64,000 nucleotides of DNA from Adineta steineri (GCA_905250115.1 CAJNOI010000043.1:498322-562321); one strand, 5' to 3'. Numbered from the stretch's first letter, positions 49,586 to 62,782 are shown. Notes: generated from the letters alone by a model not told the origin. Made by a program: numbers and translations.

Positions 49586-51175
49586 CTTGAGGGTGTGGGT
49601 GTTGGTATAAAAATCATTCGTCTCTCATACCATACCCACTCACACGCGAGAGAAAACATAATGCTGTCATATACAGAATAGTATGTAGTTTAGATTTTAA
49701 AGATAGATTTTTTTCATCTTCAGTTCTCATTTGTTAGCAATGTCTTATATCAAAACATTGGCAATGATAGAAAAGAATTGTGATAAATATTTTTCTTTTT
49801 TATGTTCAGTATGTATCTTGCACCGAAATACTTCTTATATTATAGTTTTAAAATCTAAATATTTAGCAACTGCTTGTTCCTTATTATACACACGAAGAAA
49901 AATCAGTATCATATAAATCATACATGCAATTCTTATCAAGATTTCACTTATCAATCTAACTTTTTCAATCAGCTTTTATGTTTCACCACCTCGATAAATT
50001 TTGGATATCACGTGGAACTAGCTTTTAACTGTTCTTCAAATTCTTCGAGACTCGATATCTGAAGTAGTAATACTTATCTAAGAAAAATATCGATGAACAG
50101 ATTAAGAATGGCTAAGAGATTTAAAGCGATATCAAAATTCTAATGAGATACAACATATATACATAAGATTATAATAACCACAGCAACTGAATCCAATCGA
50201 GAAGAAACAATTTCAATCGTTCAAAATTAATTTCTCAAAGTTTACGATTTTCATCGATATTTTAATTAAAGATCTGATCAATATAGAACCATCAAAATTA
50301 TTTTTCATTTAAAAGCAAAAAATAAACTAAAATTATGTTTTTCTCATTGAATTCTATTTTCAAATACTGTATTTCGATCAATCAGATTAGAATCATATTG
50401 AAAAACAAATATTAAAGCTGCATTGACAAATCAGCTATCAAACACAAATGTTGATGTGATTCAATATATCATAAGAAAGAGGGTGGGTATGGGTGTGGAT
50501 TCATCTCTTCTTTATTCACATCCACACCCTCGAGATGGCTGGCGTAAATAAGACGGAGGCGACGCACATCTTTGCAATTAGTCATATTATTGACGTCAGA
50601 AAAAAATCATTTCAACTATCTTGCAAATGACAGATACATTATTTTTATTTCAAACGTGGTGTCAACGCCATTACATGTTTACACAAGCTACTATGGATAA
50701 AAAGAAAACACAATTATTCAAATTGACAGTCTTCGCCTTCTGTCGGATTGTGACTGATAGCAATAATTACAGCGTCAAATAGAGTTCTGCATGGAAACTA
50801 GAGACTGAAATGAGCCAAAAATGTCTGACGCGACTAGTTTTCGGTCTCTGATGGAAATAGAAAAACGTTGAGAGTATGAGAAAATTTTGAGCGATAGTAT
50901 ATCTGCGTCTCAGAGTCTTTTATTGATTTCGGAGGAACTCATGGAAGTCAGCTGAAGAAAGATAATTTATATCGATTATGAAACTTTTATTTTCTTTTAG
51001 ATCGAAACTATAAGAAAATTATTATTTGAAAGTGGATGAAATTAATAAACCTTTACATTATAAAAGCCATCACATCATCGTCATTTCACTCAAGAAAAAA
51101 AAAAGTTGAGACAGATTTGTAATTATAAGATAGCACACATTTAATTACTTGTTAGAAAGCAAGAGTGAAATAACT
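49586..51175. other. non-coding with G-rich tracts
   Basis: About 1.6 kb. It holds GGGTGTGGGTGTTGG and ACCCACTCACACGC tracts at 49589-49650 and the fold-back tract at 50479-50533. Open frames of about 60 codons near 49731-50062 have no recognisable content. Confidence 0.4.
50479..50533. repeat. small fold-back of G-rich and C-rich tracts
   Basis: GAGGGTGGGTATGGGTGTGGAT pairs with ATCCACACCCTC across a loop of about 20 bases. Same style as the tracts near 41112-41275 and 43873-43918. Confidence 0.7.
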
Positions 51176-52159
51176 ATGTCATCTTCAGTGTTACCACTAC
51201 TACAACTCCAGATTACTCGATATGGATCTTATATTATCTTGATTTTGGGAAACATTGGGAATGCCTGTATTGTGATTATGTTCAGTCGGCACCGTCAGAA
51301 TTCTTGTTCGACGTATCTGCTATGTGCAGCAGTGATCAATAGTATTTTTATTACATTTAATATTTCATTGTCTCTCTATACTATTAATTATGGAGATCCA
51401 ACAATCAACTCTCTTGTATTCTGCAAATTACGCCTCTACCTTATTCATGTATGGAGTCAAATAGCCAAATACTTAATTGTAATTGCATGTGTTGACCAAT
51501 TTGTGCTGACAAGTAACTACACTCGTTTTCGAGCCATTAATCAGTGAAATACCACACGATACATTATAGGAATTGTGGTAATATTTTGGCATATTGTTCC
51601 CATTTATTCACCAATCCTAGCAACGATCATGGACGGACGTTGTGGTCAATTTGGTATCTATTATATCGTATATTATGTTTATCTTTTGATTTTTGTTTGT
51701 TTCATACCATCAGTATCAATGACCATTTTTGCTTTTCTAGCCTATTATAACATGAAGCGGCTGCACGCACGCGTTCAACCGATTCGTAACACTACTGACG
51801 ATAGTCACGGTAATATTACTATTCATCGTCAGGATCAAGAATTGTTTGCTATGGTACTTGCCGAAGTAGCTGTCTACGTTGTGACAACATTTATCTATCC
51901 ATTCATTCTTTTGGAGGTATCAGTAACCACTTATATGGGCATCAATAAAAGTCTTCAACAGCTTCAAATCGAAAGCTTTATTTCTTCTATTGGAATATTA
52001 CTCATTTATTTGAACAGTGCTGCTCCTTTCTATACATATTTTATTGTGTCAAGAGCATTTCGTAAAGACTGCAAGAAACTTTTCATCGAATACGGACGCC
52101 AAGTGATAAGACGAGCTGATACGGTTCAAACTCAAAGAGTTGTGCCACTGCAGTCGTAA
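51176..52159 (+). pseudogene. seven-helix GPCR-like gene with one in-frame TGA
   Basis: A single reading frame of 328 codons encodes a seven-helix protein, interrupted only by TGA at 51545-51547. Before it lie three hydrophobic helices, including GNIGNACIVIMF in helix 1 and a helix-3 end VDQFVLTSNYTRFR. After it lie helices 4-7, ending with YLNSAAPFYTYFIVSRAFRK and a basic tail. The frame is the same on both sides and no other lesion is seen. This is the layout of the large, divergent rhodopsin-like receptor families of rotifers. Ligand unknown. The TGA sits in the second intracellular loop and would truncate the receptor after helix 3. It could be a young null allele, a sequencing error or a readthrough codon. 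Confidence 0.72.
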
Positions 52160-52713
52160 GAATAGAGTTATTTTAATATACAATATGAAATATATTCATG
52201 TTAAATTTCAATGTTGTGAATATCCTGCTGATGTATTTTGTTTAAGTCATGTAAACATGGATTCACGAGACCAGGTACCTTTCTTCGTAGTCTGTCCCAG
52301 TGTGTGAAAGAAGCTTACGGTAGCTACACGATCCATTCCAGTAATCATGCACGTTCTCGAACAATTATTTCATGGATGTCAGTATTCAGTTTATCTCTCA
52401 CTTACATCCTCATCATATGGAAGTCTTTTAAGCCGTTCAGGACTACTGACGCATATATATACACGTCATGATGTCTTTTTTGATAGAGTTAAACTACTTC
52501 TGCGCTTTATTTCAGTTTGGAAAAAGAATCACATATCAGATTATAATTCACTTTTATCTTCTTCTTTCTTTTCCTTCACCTTGTTTCAGAATTTATCCTT
52601 CGCCTTCATGCATTTTTTTCTGACTCATTTGTCAAAATAAAACTAGACAGAGATTATCTATCAGTTAAAACAAGTTTCTTGTTGACAGATTTGCATTTTG
52701 ATCTCGTTAAAAA
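52160..52713. other. intergenic, no gene seen
   Basis: About 550 bp downstream of the broken receptor gene. Short overlapping frames at 52238-52640 have no domain. Confidence 0.35.
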
Positions 52714-53620
52714 ATGGCAGGTGGCAAAAATTTATCAAATAAAATTTTACAAAATGCTGAGCCTGCAAGTGAATCAAGCGATGATGAAATTTAACAAAAT
52801 TGTGAATCTATAGACGGTTTTGAAGAACCGAATGACGTTTCTATGGACTCTGTAACTGTTTCAAACTTCTCTCATGTGTTTTAGAAAGCAAAAAAATAAA
52901 TAAAAAAAACTTAATGTTTTTCATAAGTAAATCAATGCTTAAAAGGTTAACAAATTTATTTCAAACAAATGTATTAAATTTAATATCAGACAATACATCA
53001 ATTGTTTATTCTTAATTAGATTCCCATCCGTAAGATGAACACCTCTCAACACTGAATATTGAATACTTTTTCGATCATTTTTGTAGAAAAACTCTGTAAA
53101 ATGAACATACACTGACTAATTACGCTTTCGTATATGAGATAAGAAGATGAGAAAGTCGACTGCATATAGTAAAGCAATGATAAATCAAATTTCGACGGTC
53201 AATTCGTCATAACAAGCTTTGCCGTATGTACAGAACGAACAGAATAATCAACATGAATAGTCTGCGATGAGTTAATCGATTTTGTGGAAAGAGTCAAGCA
53301 AGCAACGATTAAAGACTTTTTTCATAAAAAAAATTCGATGTAAATAAATAAATGAGAGTACTTTTGACTTCTTTGTGTTTACAATTGAATAGATGTTTAA
53401 CAATTAAAATTAATAAAATATTCTTTTCATTTGTTACATGATAAATGAAGAAGTACGTGCAACAGATATTAATACAAAAGGTGTATATTAATGATGTACT
53501 AAATACATATATAAAATTCATTCAATGTGAAACCTCCATATGATGGACACCTCCTTTAATGAAGACTTTGAACAGTCCCGGCAGTGTTTATCTTAGAGAG
53601 CTTTCAAGTTTGGTGTTAAT
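52714..53620. mobile_element. possible pogo/Tigger-like transposon remnant
   Basis: A broken frame starting MAGGKNLSNKILQNAEPASE, acidic and interrupted by a stop after SSDDEI, is followed by non-coding sequence. That sequence carries CGTAAGATGAACACCTCTC (about 53029) and AACCTCCATATGATGGACAC with ATCTTAGAGAGCTTTCAAG (53531-53610). Repeated CTCTxxATxxGGACACCTC-type ends are characteristic of pogo/Tigger elements. Boundaries and the target TA duplication were not resolved. Confidence 0.38.
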
Positions 53621-55430
53621 GGAAAAATTAATATTATTAAAGAAAAATATTTCCATGTATAGTATCGAAATAGTAGCTATAGCTAGACAACATATAAATG
53701 CATCTAGAATTCAAACATTCTAAGTTAGTATTCTAACAATAAAGCAATAATATTGAGAAAAAGAAATATTTTATTTTAACTAAAAAATCAAGAAGTTAGA
53801 TACGAAATATAATATTTTCTTTTACGTCATAATTCACCATTGTAATAATTTTATTTCTTTTCTTTCTTTTATAGATATAACCATCAGTTTTATGTTGGTT
53901 ATAGGAAAGGAATAAAGCTGTTAATATATAATTAGAATGAGGCTGCAACGCATTTTCTTCATGACGATATAGTAAGTGATAAGAATAAAAATGTAGAAGA
54001 GTATTAACGAGTAGTTTTATAATAAGAATTTATCTTATATGAATAGTGTATGACATGAAATATGAATAAAAGTACTTTTTCTTTACAAACAAAGAACTTA
54101 AGAACTATCAAAAATAGGTTCAAGAAAAATATGTCAGTAGTAACATCATTTATATGAATTAAAGTAAGTGATAAGAGAACGACATGGGATTTTTATGAAG
54201 TAGATATAATTAATGACATATATCATTTCTACTAGAAACATACAGACGCGAAAACAGATGAATTTTATTTATTAAGAGACCTAACACGAAACATTAATTC
54301 TATAGGTCATATGAACTTATAAGAAAACTTTCAGTTTTAGTAGATCTACTCCGCAATCACAAACAAAAGTTTTCGAAGAGGTTCACATTTAAAAAAAAAT
54401 GAGTGCCATATTTTGAAAAGGAATTTCTGTTCCAAACATAGTATTCATTTTTTTGTGACTATAACATAGGTGGACCTATAATATCACTCCCCTGCATATC
54501 AGTAACAATCATTATCTGATAACAACCCTAAAATATTTATTTTTAAATATAAGCATTTAGTAAACGAATAACAGTTAATTATACGTCAAATTGAACAAGC
54601 AGATTATTAATCCTCTTATTTATTAGTCTAAGAGAGTGCAAGTGCATTTGATATTATTATAGAACATTTAACAAATCTTCATGTGGCCTTTACTCAGTTT
54701 TTGCACTCAAAGGAATACGTCCTTTCTTTATTTAGTAGTTTTAAATAAATTGAAAAATTATTTATTTTCCATAAGGCATTTATAATCTTATCTATGTTAC
54801 TATAATTTCTATTCTAAAATTCTTTTCAAAGAATAAAGCACAAAATAAATTTTTTTAAATAAGATTATTTCGATAAAAGAAAAAAAATGATCTTTATTAT
54901 TCTGCACTATCATAGAAAACTAATATTATATCTAAGTCAAATAAATCTCTCTTTCTCAAAGCTGAAATACTCGACAATAAATTGTTGCATGAATGATTAA
55001 GAAAGTTTACATAGACTGACAATGTATTAAGAATCTCTCCAGTCAAAGCATAAAAATCATCGTACGTCTCATTTCAAACATTTAGAGCTATGATAATACA
55101 CATATATTTTATGAGATATTTTATTTTAAATCATATTTATACAGACTTATACGAGTATTAATTATTAGTAAAATTTCAATCGAAATTCTTTCTACAGTAT
55201 AGATAAAGAAAAACAAAGAAACTAACTGATTTTTAACAGATAATTATTTCTATTCAAGATATTTCACTATTTTACTTTTAATCTATGTTACATATTACGA
55301 TTTAATAATAATGTTTTTAATAGAATTAAATTAATTTCTATGTATAGGATATTTATATTGTTTATTCAAGCATTTAAATTGTTGTTCGGAAAGATTTATT
55401 CATTTTATTAATTCAATCTTAACTTTTGTT
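53621..55430. other. intergenic, AT-rich
   Basis: About 1.8 kb with no coding or RNA gene recognised. It lies upstream of the intact receptor gene. Confidence 0.4.
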
Positions 55431-56445
55431 ATGATCAATGATCAAACTAAAAACAATGCTTTGATATTAAGTTCGGTTTCTCTTGGCCTTAGTACATTTG
55501 CATGTTTGATATCATGCATAATTTTTATTATTATTATATACCAACTTTATTATAATCATGTAAAACGTGACGAAAAAATAATTATTTTTCTCTGTAGTCA
55601 TATATATTTCGTAATTTTAATATATACATCAATGTTAATGTCAATGAATATTCGATCAATACTGGGCGATTTGTATAAACAATCTTTTGATTCACCATTG
55701 TGTATTTTTTCAGGATATTTATCTCTTCTAATGTTTTCTATGTTATACATGACTTTTGTAAATCAGGTAATTCGAAATAATATAAATTAGAAAATTTCTA
55801 TATTCTTTTTTTGAATAACTCTAGGCATTCTATCGTCTTATTCGAATTGTTTATTTTCAAAATAGACAACTTCAATCTTTAAAACTATATACAATTTTAC
55901 CAATTATAGAGATAATCATATCAACTATTTTTTTATGTGGTTTTATACCTTTGAATGGTATAACATATTTACAAAATGATCACTTTTGTTATGCAACGTT
56001 CACAAATATTCCTTGTATTCTTTCCATAGCATTTGTTATTTATATAGCTCCATTTTGTTGTTTATTATTTATTTATATTCATATAACAAGATTTATTCAT
56101 CGACAAGGTGATAGTCAAACATTAATAATCCAACTACGACAAGCTCGAGATTTACTTATTATTCGACGTATTTTAATTATTGTTATTACATTACTTCTTA
56201 TTGGAATACCTGCATTGACTCTTATATTCATGTTTATTGTAACAGGTAAAGAACATCCATTATTAGCTCGAATTGCATTTTTTCCAGTTAGCGCATCTCA
56301 AGCAGGATTGAGTGTAGCATTACTTTTTTCTATTCCACAACTGAAAAATATTGTTCTAAATTTACGAACAACAGAGACAATAGCGCCAGTCAATCAAGCC
56401 GTGCAAGACACACTACAAATGAGAACGATTGTCCATACTCAATAA
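55431..56445 (+). CDS. seven-helix GPCR-like receptor
   Basis: Two exons (55431-55766 and 55825-56445), joined in phase 0 across a 58-bp intron, encode 318 residues. Seven hydrophobic segments are visible: about 12-39, 50-70, 92-113, 132-152, 172-193, 222-247 and 257-277. Helix 3 continues into QAFYRLIRIVYFQNRQLQSL, where YRLIRI stands in place of the usual DRY. Helix 7 is followed by FSIPQLKNIVLNLR instead of a canonical NPxxY. It resembles the divergent rhodopsin-like receptor expansions of rotifers. Ligand and G-protein coupling cannot be read from the sequence. The protein is 4 kb from the broken receptor gene but is not closely similar to it, so they are not a recent tandem pair. Confidence 0.72.
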
Positions 56446-57528
56446 TTCTACATTGTTTTAAATTTTAATAATGAAATCAATCTTAATTATTTTTACTTTT
56501 TTAACAATTCGTATTTGTATGTAAGTGAAATTGTTCTTTTTTATTTATGAATATGAAATTAAAAATATAAAATAATATACAAATGAATAATGATTGTGTC
56601 CAATGTCAATTGCGTTCTTGAATAAAAGTTCTGGTTATTTACAAAATCTTATCAAATTTTCTTATTTGATCTATTTTTTCTAAGGCTAATTTTAGATTAT
56701 CGTGACGATATAGAAAAGTTATACTATTTGTAGTAAAATATTATATTTTAAGCTTTCATTACCGGCAAACAACTCTATTATTATAGATAAAAATATTATT
56801 GTTTCTCATAATAACTAACTAAAGAAATTCTTATAAGAATGTCAGATTGACATTATTAAGGAAAAATATTATTTTCCCGTTTGCTATAAGACGTTTTTGA
56901 TGATTTGAGCATTGAAAGAAAATGACGATAATAAAAAACCCGGTAAAAAAATATATCATTATTCTATTTATTCATTCAAATAAAGATAAAATTTCAATAA
57001 AAAATATTTATTCAAGCATTCATATTTCATATCCTTATATGACGTCATTTTTTTCACATTTTAAAAATGACTAGAACTAAAATTAATCATCCTGAATATA
57101 TTCCGCCTGTTGTTACTAATATCTACTTATGAATATCATTATAATTGCTCGACATTATTTGCTTTCAAATAGATTGAACTCATGTTCTCGCCAAGGTTAC
57201 ACAAATGTTTCTAACAATATACAAATATGTTGATGTGGTCATTGTTATTTTATCGTCATAGAAAAAGAAAAGAAAAGAAAAGAAAAAAAGATTTCTAATA
57301 ACAACAAAAGAAAAGTGAAGAAAAAATGTTAGAAATTTTTTTTTATTAAATTCCATCGTTCTGCTTTTAGAAGAAAAAAAAGAAAGAGAAATAAAAAAAA
57401 AAGAAAGTAAAAAAAAATTGTTTGTTGCTTAGAATCTGATTTAAGTTGACAAGCGATTGTGAAATTTCAAGGTAAAAAAGTATATAAAATAAAATTGAAA
57501 ATAATTTAAAAATATTATTTTTGAAGAA
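56446..57528. other. intergenic, AT-rich
   Basis: About 1.1 kb. A strong A/AAGA-rich strand bias occurs at 57260-57420, just upstream of the next gene. No other feature. Confidence 0.4.
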
Positions 57529-60219
57529 ATGGGGTGTGGGTCAAGTTTTTCAATATTACCATTAGTTCAGAAAAATAAAATCGTAGATTCAACAGCAAAT
57601 GATAAATCAATTGGTAAATTACCTCCAATAAATTCTCAACAAAAAACAAATCGAAGTAAAGATAATCGAGAGAAAAATCTCGAACCATTTACACTTGTTT
57701 GCCTCGATAAACATTTTAATGAAAATGATAAACAACTTCGATCAATTATTGATTATATTTGTTGTTTTAATGATATAAATAAATGTGAAGAATTTATTAA
57801 AAATATCGAAAAAAATAATTTTATATTTCTTATCGTATCAAATGAATATTTTACAAATATTATCTCACATATTCATGATTTATCACAAATTATTGCTATT
57901 TATGTATTTCAAGACAATAAAACAAAAAATATTGATAAACATTGGATTAAGCGATATTCAAAGGTAATTAAATTTATTCGAAATAGGTCAATTCTTGAGA
58001 ATATAAAAGTAGAAACCCAAACGTTTGTATTTTATCAATTAAAAAAAAGTGACCTACTTTAGAAAGTCATTATCTTGTGACGAAAGTATCCATTCAGGTT
58101 GATGATACCTATTTATGAGTAAAACTATCGTAACTCACAAACAAAGACATGAGGAGATGAATGCTTTTCAGAGTTATCATCAAGATCTGCTTATCGCCAG
58201 AAGATAGAGTTTAAACGCCTAGATATGTTCCCTCAGTAGTTTGCTATTTTTATGAAACATTATTTTTTTTTATTTGTTTTTACGATGAATTAATGAAGTG
58301 TTTAAGTAGTTTATATTTACTCCGTTGACATAGAAGTTTTTGTCGTGATTAATGAGAAGCTTTACGAGTGATAATCTTTCTGTCCAGAAAACATTAGTTT
58401 TTAAATGTATTTAACTGTTAATTAATGTCTAAAGTAAAATATTCACTCTCTTTTGATTCTAAATCCCTATTTGTTTTCTCTTAAGATGAAAGGCATTTAT
58501 TTTGAACGTGAAATTTTATTTGAACAATTATCATCCGATGTGAATATATCAATGAATATCATTGATTTAATTCCTATCACTGTTTATAGTCGTACTGATG
58601 CAATTCAAACAAATAATAATTCAACTGATCATCTTCAATTTTTATTTTATCAATTATTTATTCAACAATATTGTTTAAATCCATCAACACTATTAAATAA
58701 TAAAGATTTTCTTAATTTAATTCAAAATTATTATTCATCAAATCGTGAAGAAATGAAATTAATTAATGAATATAAAAATGAATGTAATTCATCGAATGAT
58801 AATCTATCATGGTGTTTACGAGAGAGTTTTCTTCGAAAAATATTAATACAATCATTGATTACATTCAATATTCCATTATTATTTTCATTAAGATTTTTTA
58901 TTCGTGATATGCATAAAGTAATGATTGAAAAAGCATCATCATCATCATCACATCAAAAACAAAATTTTTATCCAAATGGTTCAGGAAGATTTGGTAATGG
59001 GAGATTAACAAATGAACAAGTATTTTATCGTGGACAAGCTTTATGTAAAGAAACATTTTTTAAAATAAAATCTAATATTGGTGAAATATTATCAATGAAT
59101 AATTTTCTATTAGCAAGTAAAAATCGTCAAGATTCATTAGGATATATTCGTCAAAATCTACCAAAAACAGATTTAATTTATCGAATTTTATTTGAAATTA
59201 AAGTTCCACGGGAATATTCATTACAAAAACAACGTCCTTTTATTGATATAAATTATTTAAATGGTCATAATAAATCATCGGATGATGATAAAGATTTATA
59301 TTCAATATTATTTTTTATTGGTTCAATATTTCGAATAGATACAATTGAATTTGATATTAATAATGATTGTTGGATTATTCAATTAACATTATATGATGAA
59401 CAAATAAATCAAGGTTTTTCTCAAGTATTTACATTTTTAAATGATACAAAACATACAAGTATAGAAAATACAACAATATTAGCTAATCTTCTTCGTCTAA
59501 TATCACCAAATTCAGCTGAACAATTTTATAAATATTTATTAAAAGATAATTCAAATTCTTTATCAAAATTAGAATGTTATCGTGGTCTTGGTCTTTGTTC
59601 ATATACACAAAATGATTATGATCAAGCATTAATTTATTATGAAAAAGCTTTAAATTTAAAACCAAATGATAAAATAATAAAATCATCATTACATAATAGT
59701 ATTGGTCTTGTTTATGCTCGACAAGATCAAATAGAAGAAGCATTGATACATTTTACTAAAGCATTAGAAAATAGTTCAATACCATTACATATGGCTTGTG
59801 TTCATCATAATTTAGCATTAATTTATAGTAAACAAGAAGAATATGAAGAAGAACTTCAACATTATGAAGAAGCATTTCAAATCCGTACACGTCAATTACC
59901 AGTTCAACATTTACAAATAGCATCATTACATAATAATATTGGTATTGTATATTCTGATATGCATGAATATGATCAATCATTATCAAACTTACGAAAAGCT
60001 CTTGAAATTCGTTTAAAATTATTAGCTGATACACATATTGATGTTGCTAGAAGTTATGCTAATATTGGTACGGTTTATTCTAAAACACAAGAATATCGTA
60101 TGGCGTTAGAATATTTAAATAAAGCACATATTTTATTTGAAAAACAACAACAAATACCACAACAAGATCTTGAACAACTTGATAAAAATATTAAAATTGT
60201 TAATGATAAACTTCGGTAA
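57529..60219 (+). CDS. myristoylated ADP-ribosyltransferase-like/TPR protein
   Basis: Exons 57529-57963 and 58486-60219 (intron 522 bp) give 722 residues. The N-terminus MGCGSS fits N-myristoylation at Gly2 with possible palmitoylation at Cys3. Residues about 52-165 form an alpha/beta module (FTLVCLD ... FIFLIVS ... IIAIYVFQ) common at the start of such bdelloid proteins. An ART-like domain follows (about 240-460), with YRGQ supplying the NAD-binding Arg (R327). In place of STS it has LLASK (about 354-357), and the usual ExE region before FFIGSIFRI reads DLYS (415-418), so the catalytic Glu seems absent. Five TPR units (about 506-699) of kinesin-light-chain type follow, suitable for partner binding. 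The gene may instead splice at the terminal GTAAGA to a 16-bp last exon at 60271, ending RRQTY. Confidence 0.8.
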
Positions 60220-60905
60220 GAATTAAAAAATAATTGAAAATTTAAAAAAAAAATGTTTTTTCTTTTCTAGACGTCAAACTTATTGAAAATTCAGTGGATG
60301 TATACTTCTATTTTATTTTTAAATGTATTTCTCATTGAGAACATTTTTGTGAATAATTATCGTTTGTGATAAATTATATTTTGTTTTCTCTTAAAAATTA
60401 TAATTCAATTTGATCAATTTATAAAATAATAGAATTTATTTTTTTTTTTATCGAATCAATAAGAGATAAAATAATCGGCTCAGAAACACGGGGGTAGAAT
60501 CATAATATTCATATCTCCAAGGTAAAGTCTTCATCATTGCCGATAAATTCTAAAATATACAAGAATTATAAAAGCACCGAATCAGATTTATATAATTAGA
60601 AGAATCATGACGCATGTGTCGGTTCATAAACACGGTCTAAATATTGTCATCAGTTTCGGTGTTCCTTAGTCGAGATTCGAACACGATGACTATCAATATC
60701 GTATTCTAGAACGACTGGACAAAAGTATTCTATACATTCCGATTCAATAATAAAATGAATATAGAAAAAAAACAAAAGCATTTTTCTGTATTTTCATTTT
60801 TATCATAGAATGAAAATAAATAAAATATTTATTTATTTTAAAAATTATTTGTCATTATGAAAAAAAAAATTTATAAAAATTACGAAAAAAAATAATTAAA
60901 TTCAT
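60220..60905. other. intergenic between convergent genes
   Basis: About 690 bp. A GATTCGAAC at 60673 resembles the B-box of a tRNA on the minus strand, but no acceptor stem pairs with it. Nothing else is supported beyond a possible 16-bp terminal exon of the ART/TPR gene at 60271-60286. Confidence 0.4.
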
Positions 60906-62782
60906 TTAGATACATTTCTTTTGACTTGGTGATACCCAACCTCCTCTAGCTTTTTCAATTTCTTGTGCAACACATAAAGTTAATTGATCACGACCACGAC
61001 CAGCAATACATTGTATACCTAAAGGTAAACACTGACTATCTAATCCTAATGGACATTGTGTTGATGGTAAACCTAATGCATTAATAATACCACAATAAAT
61101 ATAATCAAATGTATTCATTATTAATGGCCAACCATGTAATGGTGCTGATTGAGGAAATGTTGGAAAAAATAATATTCCATCATTACCTAATAAAACTTGA
61201 ATTTCATCGAAAAATTTATGTGCTAATTTATGAAAACGTTTATTATATTTATTTGGTAATGCTTCTAATATAGCAAGACCTATAGCTGGTAATGTATGTG
61301 TTGAACGAAATAAAATTTTTTGTAATAATTCATGATAAGCAGTTAAATATGATGTACTATTAAAAAGTGTTGTAGAAAAATCATGTGTTGATAATTGTCC
61401 ATCAACCATCATTGATGTCCAAAGTGGAACAGCATAACGAAGACGATTTAAACGTAAACGTGTTACATGAACTTTATATTTATGTTCAAAATATTGAACG
61501 ACCTATTATATATAGAATTACATTAGAATTATTTTTGTTTAACAAACTTACTTGTCGATGAGCTAATCGTTGTTCTCGATCAATTTTATTAACAAAATAA
61601 GCATCCATTTCATCAATATAAAAATAACGTAATTTACTTAAATCAACCTTAAATAAAAAATATTTATTAGAAATGAAAACTTTCCAATATTACATCTAAA
61701 ATCTTACCGAAGTATTAAAATCTAATAATTTACTAATATTTTCTGGACCTGCTAATGCTTGAAGCATTGGATGTAGATCACATGCATAACGACACATTGG
61801 TCCTGTTGCTAATAGATATTTTTGATGATATTCTTTATGTGGAGGATATTGACCTTCATTTGGAACAACATCTATACAAAATCAAGAGAATAATATTAAG
61901 ATTTTTTAATGAAATTAAATATATACCAGGTGTTGTTTTATGTCCAAATATTCCATTCATAAATGATGGTAATCGAATACTTCCACCAATATCTGAACCA
62001 ACAGCAAATGGTACACCAGCTGCTGAAACAATACAACCAGCACCACCAGAACTACCACCAACAATACGTGATAGATCATATGGATTATTTGTTGTACCAT
62101 AAAGAGCATTTCGGCTACAAAAAAATATTTTCATAATTCAATTTTATTATATTATCTTTGTTTTTGTTCAAACATACGATTCAAACCACATACAACCTTC
62201 ACTAACATTTGTATTACATAAAAGTATAGCACCTGATTTTAACATATTATCTACTGCTTTTGCTGTTTCAGTACATATAAAATCTTTTCGTAAAACAATT
62301 CCAGTTGAATTATGAAAACCACGAAATTGCATTGATTCTTTAATTGCAAATGGTACACCAAGAAATGGTGCTCGTTCTTCATTCCATTCTTCAGGTATGG
62401 ATTTATCATTATCTAAAATTCGATCAATTTCTCGTGCTTCATCCAATGCTTGTTCAAATCTTTCATCAACATAAACATTTAAATATGGTTGAATAGATTT
62501 TATTCGATCAATATAAGCTTTAACAACTTCATAAGAAGTTATCTAATAAAAAAATAAAATTATTTTTTTTTGTGTTTATTTTTTAAATTATATTACTTGT
62601 CTTTGACGAATACGTTTTGCAATTACAGTTGCTGGTTGAAGTAATAATTGATTTGTTATAGATGGTAATTTAAATTTTTGATTACCATATATTAAACGAA
62701 AACCAAGATGAATCCATATTGATAAAAAACTACGAATTAACCAAAGAATAAACGATATAAATTTCAATGTTTTATCCATCAT
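60906..62782 (-). CDS. fatty-acid amide hydrolase (amidase signature)
   Basis: Six exons (62782-62597, 62542-62178, 62114-61927, 61871-61708, 61647-61552, 61502-60906) give 531 residues with continuous phases. An N-terminal hydrophobic helix (about 8-28) anchors the enzyme in a membrane, as in FAAH. The amidase-signature triad is complete: Lys130 in GVPFAIKES, Ser205 in GGSSGGAG and Ser229 in GSDIGGSIR. The spacings of 75 and 24 residues equal those of mammalian FAAH (K142, S217, S241). FAAH cleaves N-acylethanolamines such as anandamide to fatty acid and ethanolamine at internal membranes. Length and domain order are normal for the family, and no defect is seen. The start is the first of two consecutive ATG codons. 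Confidence 0.92.

Noticed and set aside
59483-60034. Minus-strand frames of 86 and 92 codons
   Set aside because: They are antisense shadows of the TPR-coding exon.
60660-60740. tRNA-like B-box (GTTCGAATC on the minus strand)
   Set aside because: No matching acceptor stem or A-box is found at the expected distance, so a tRNA gene is not supported.
61755-62102. 115-codon plus-strand frame
   Set aside because: Antisense shadow of the amidase-signature exons of the FAAH-like gene.
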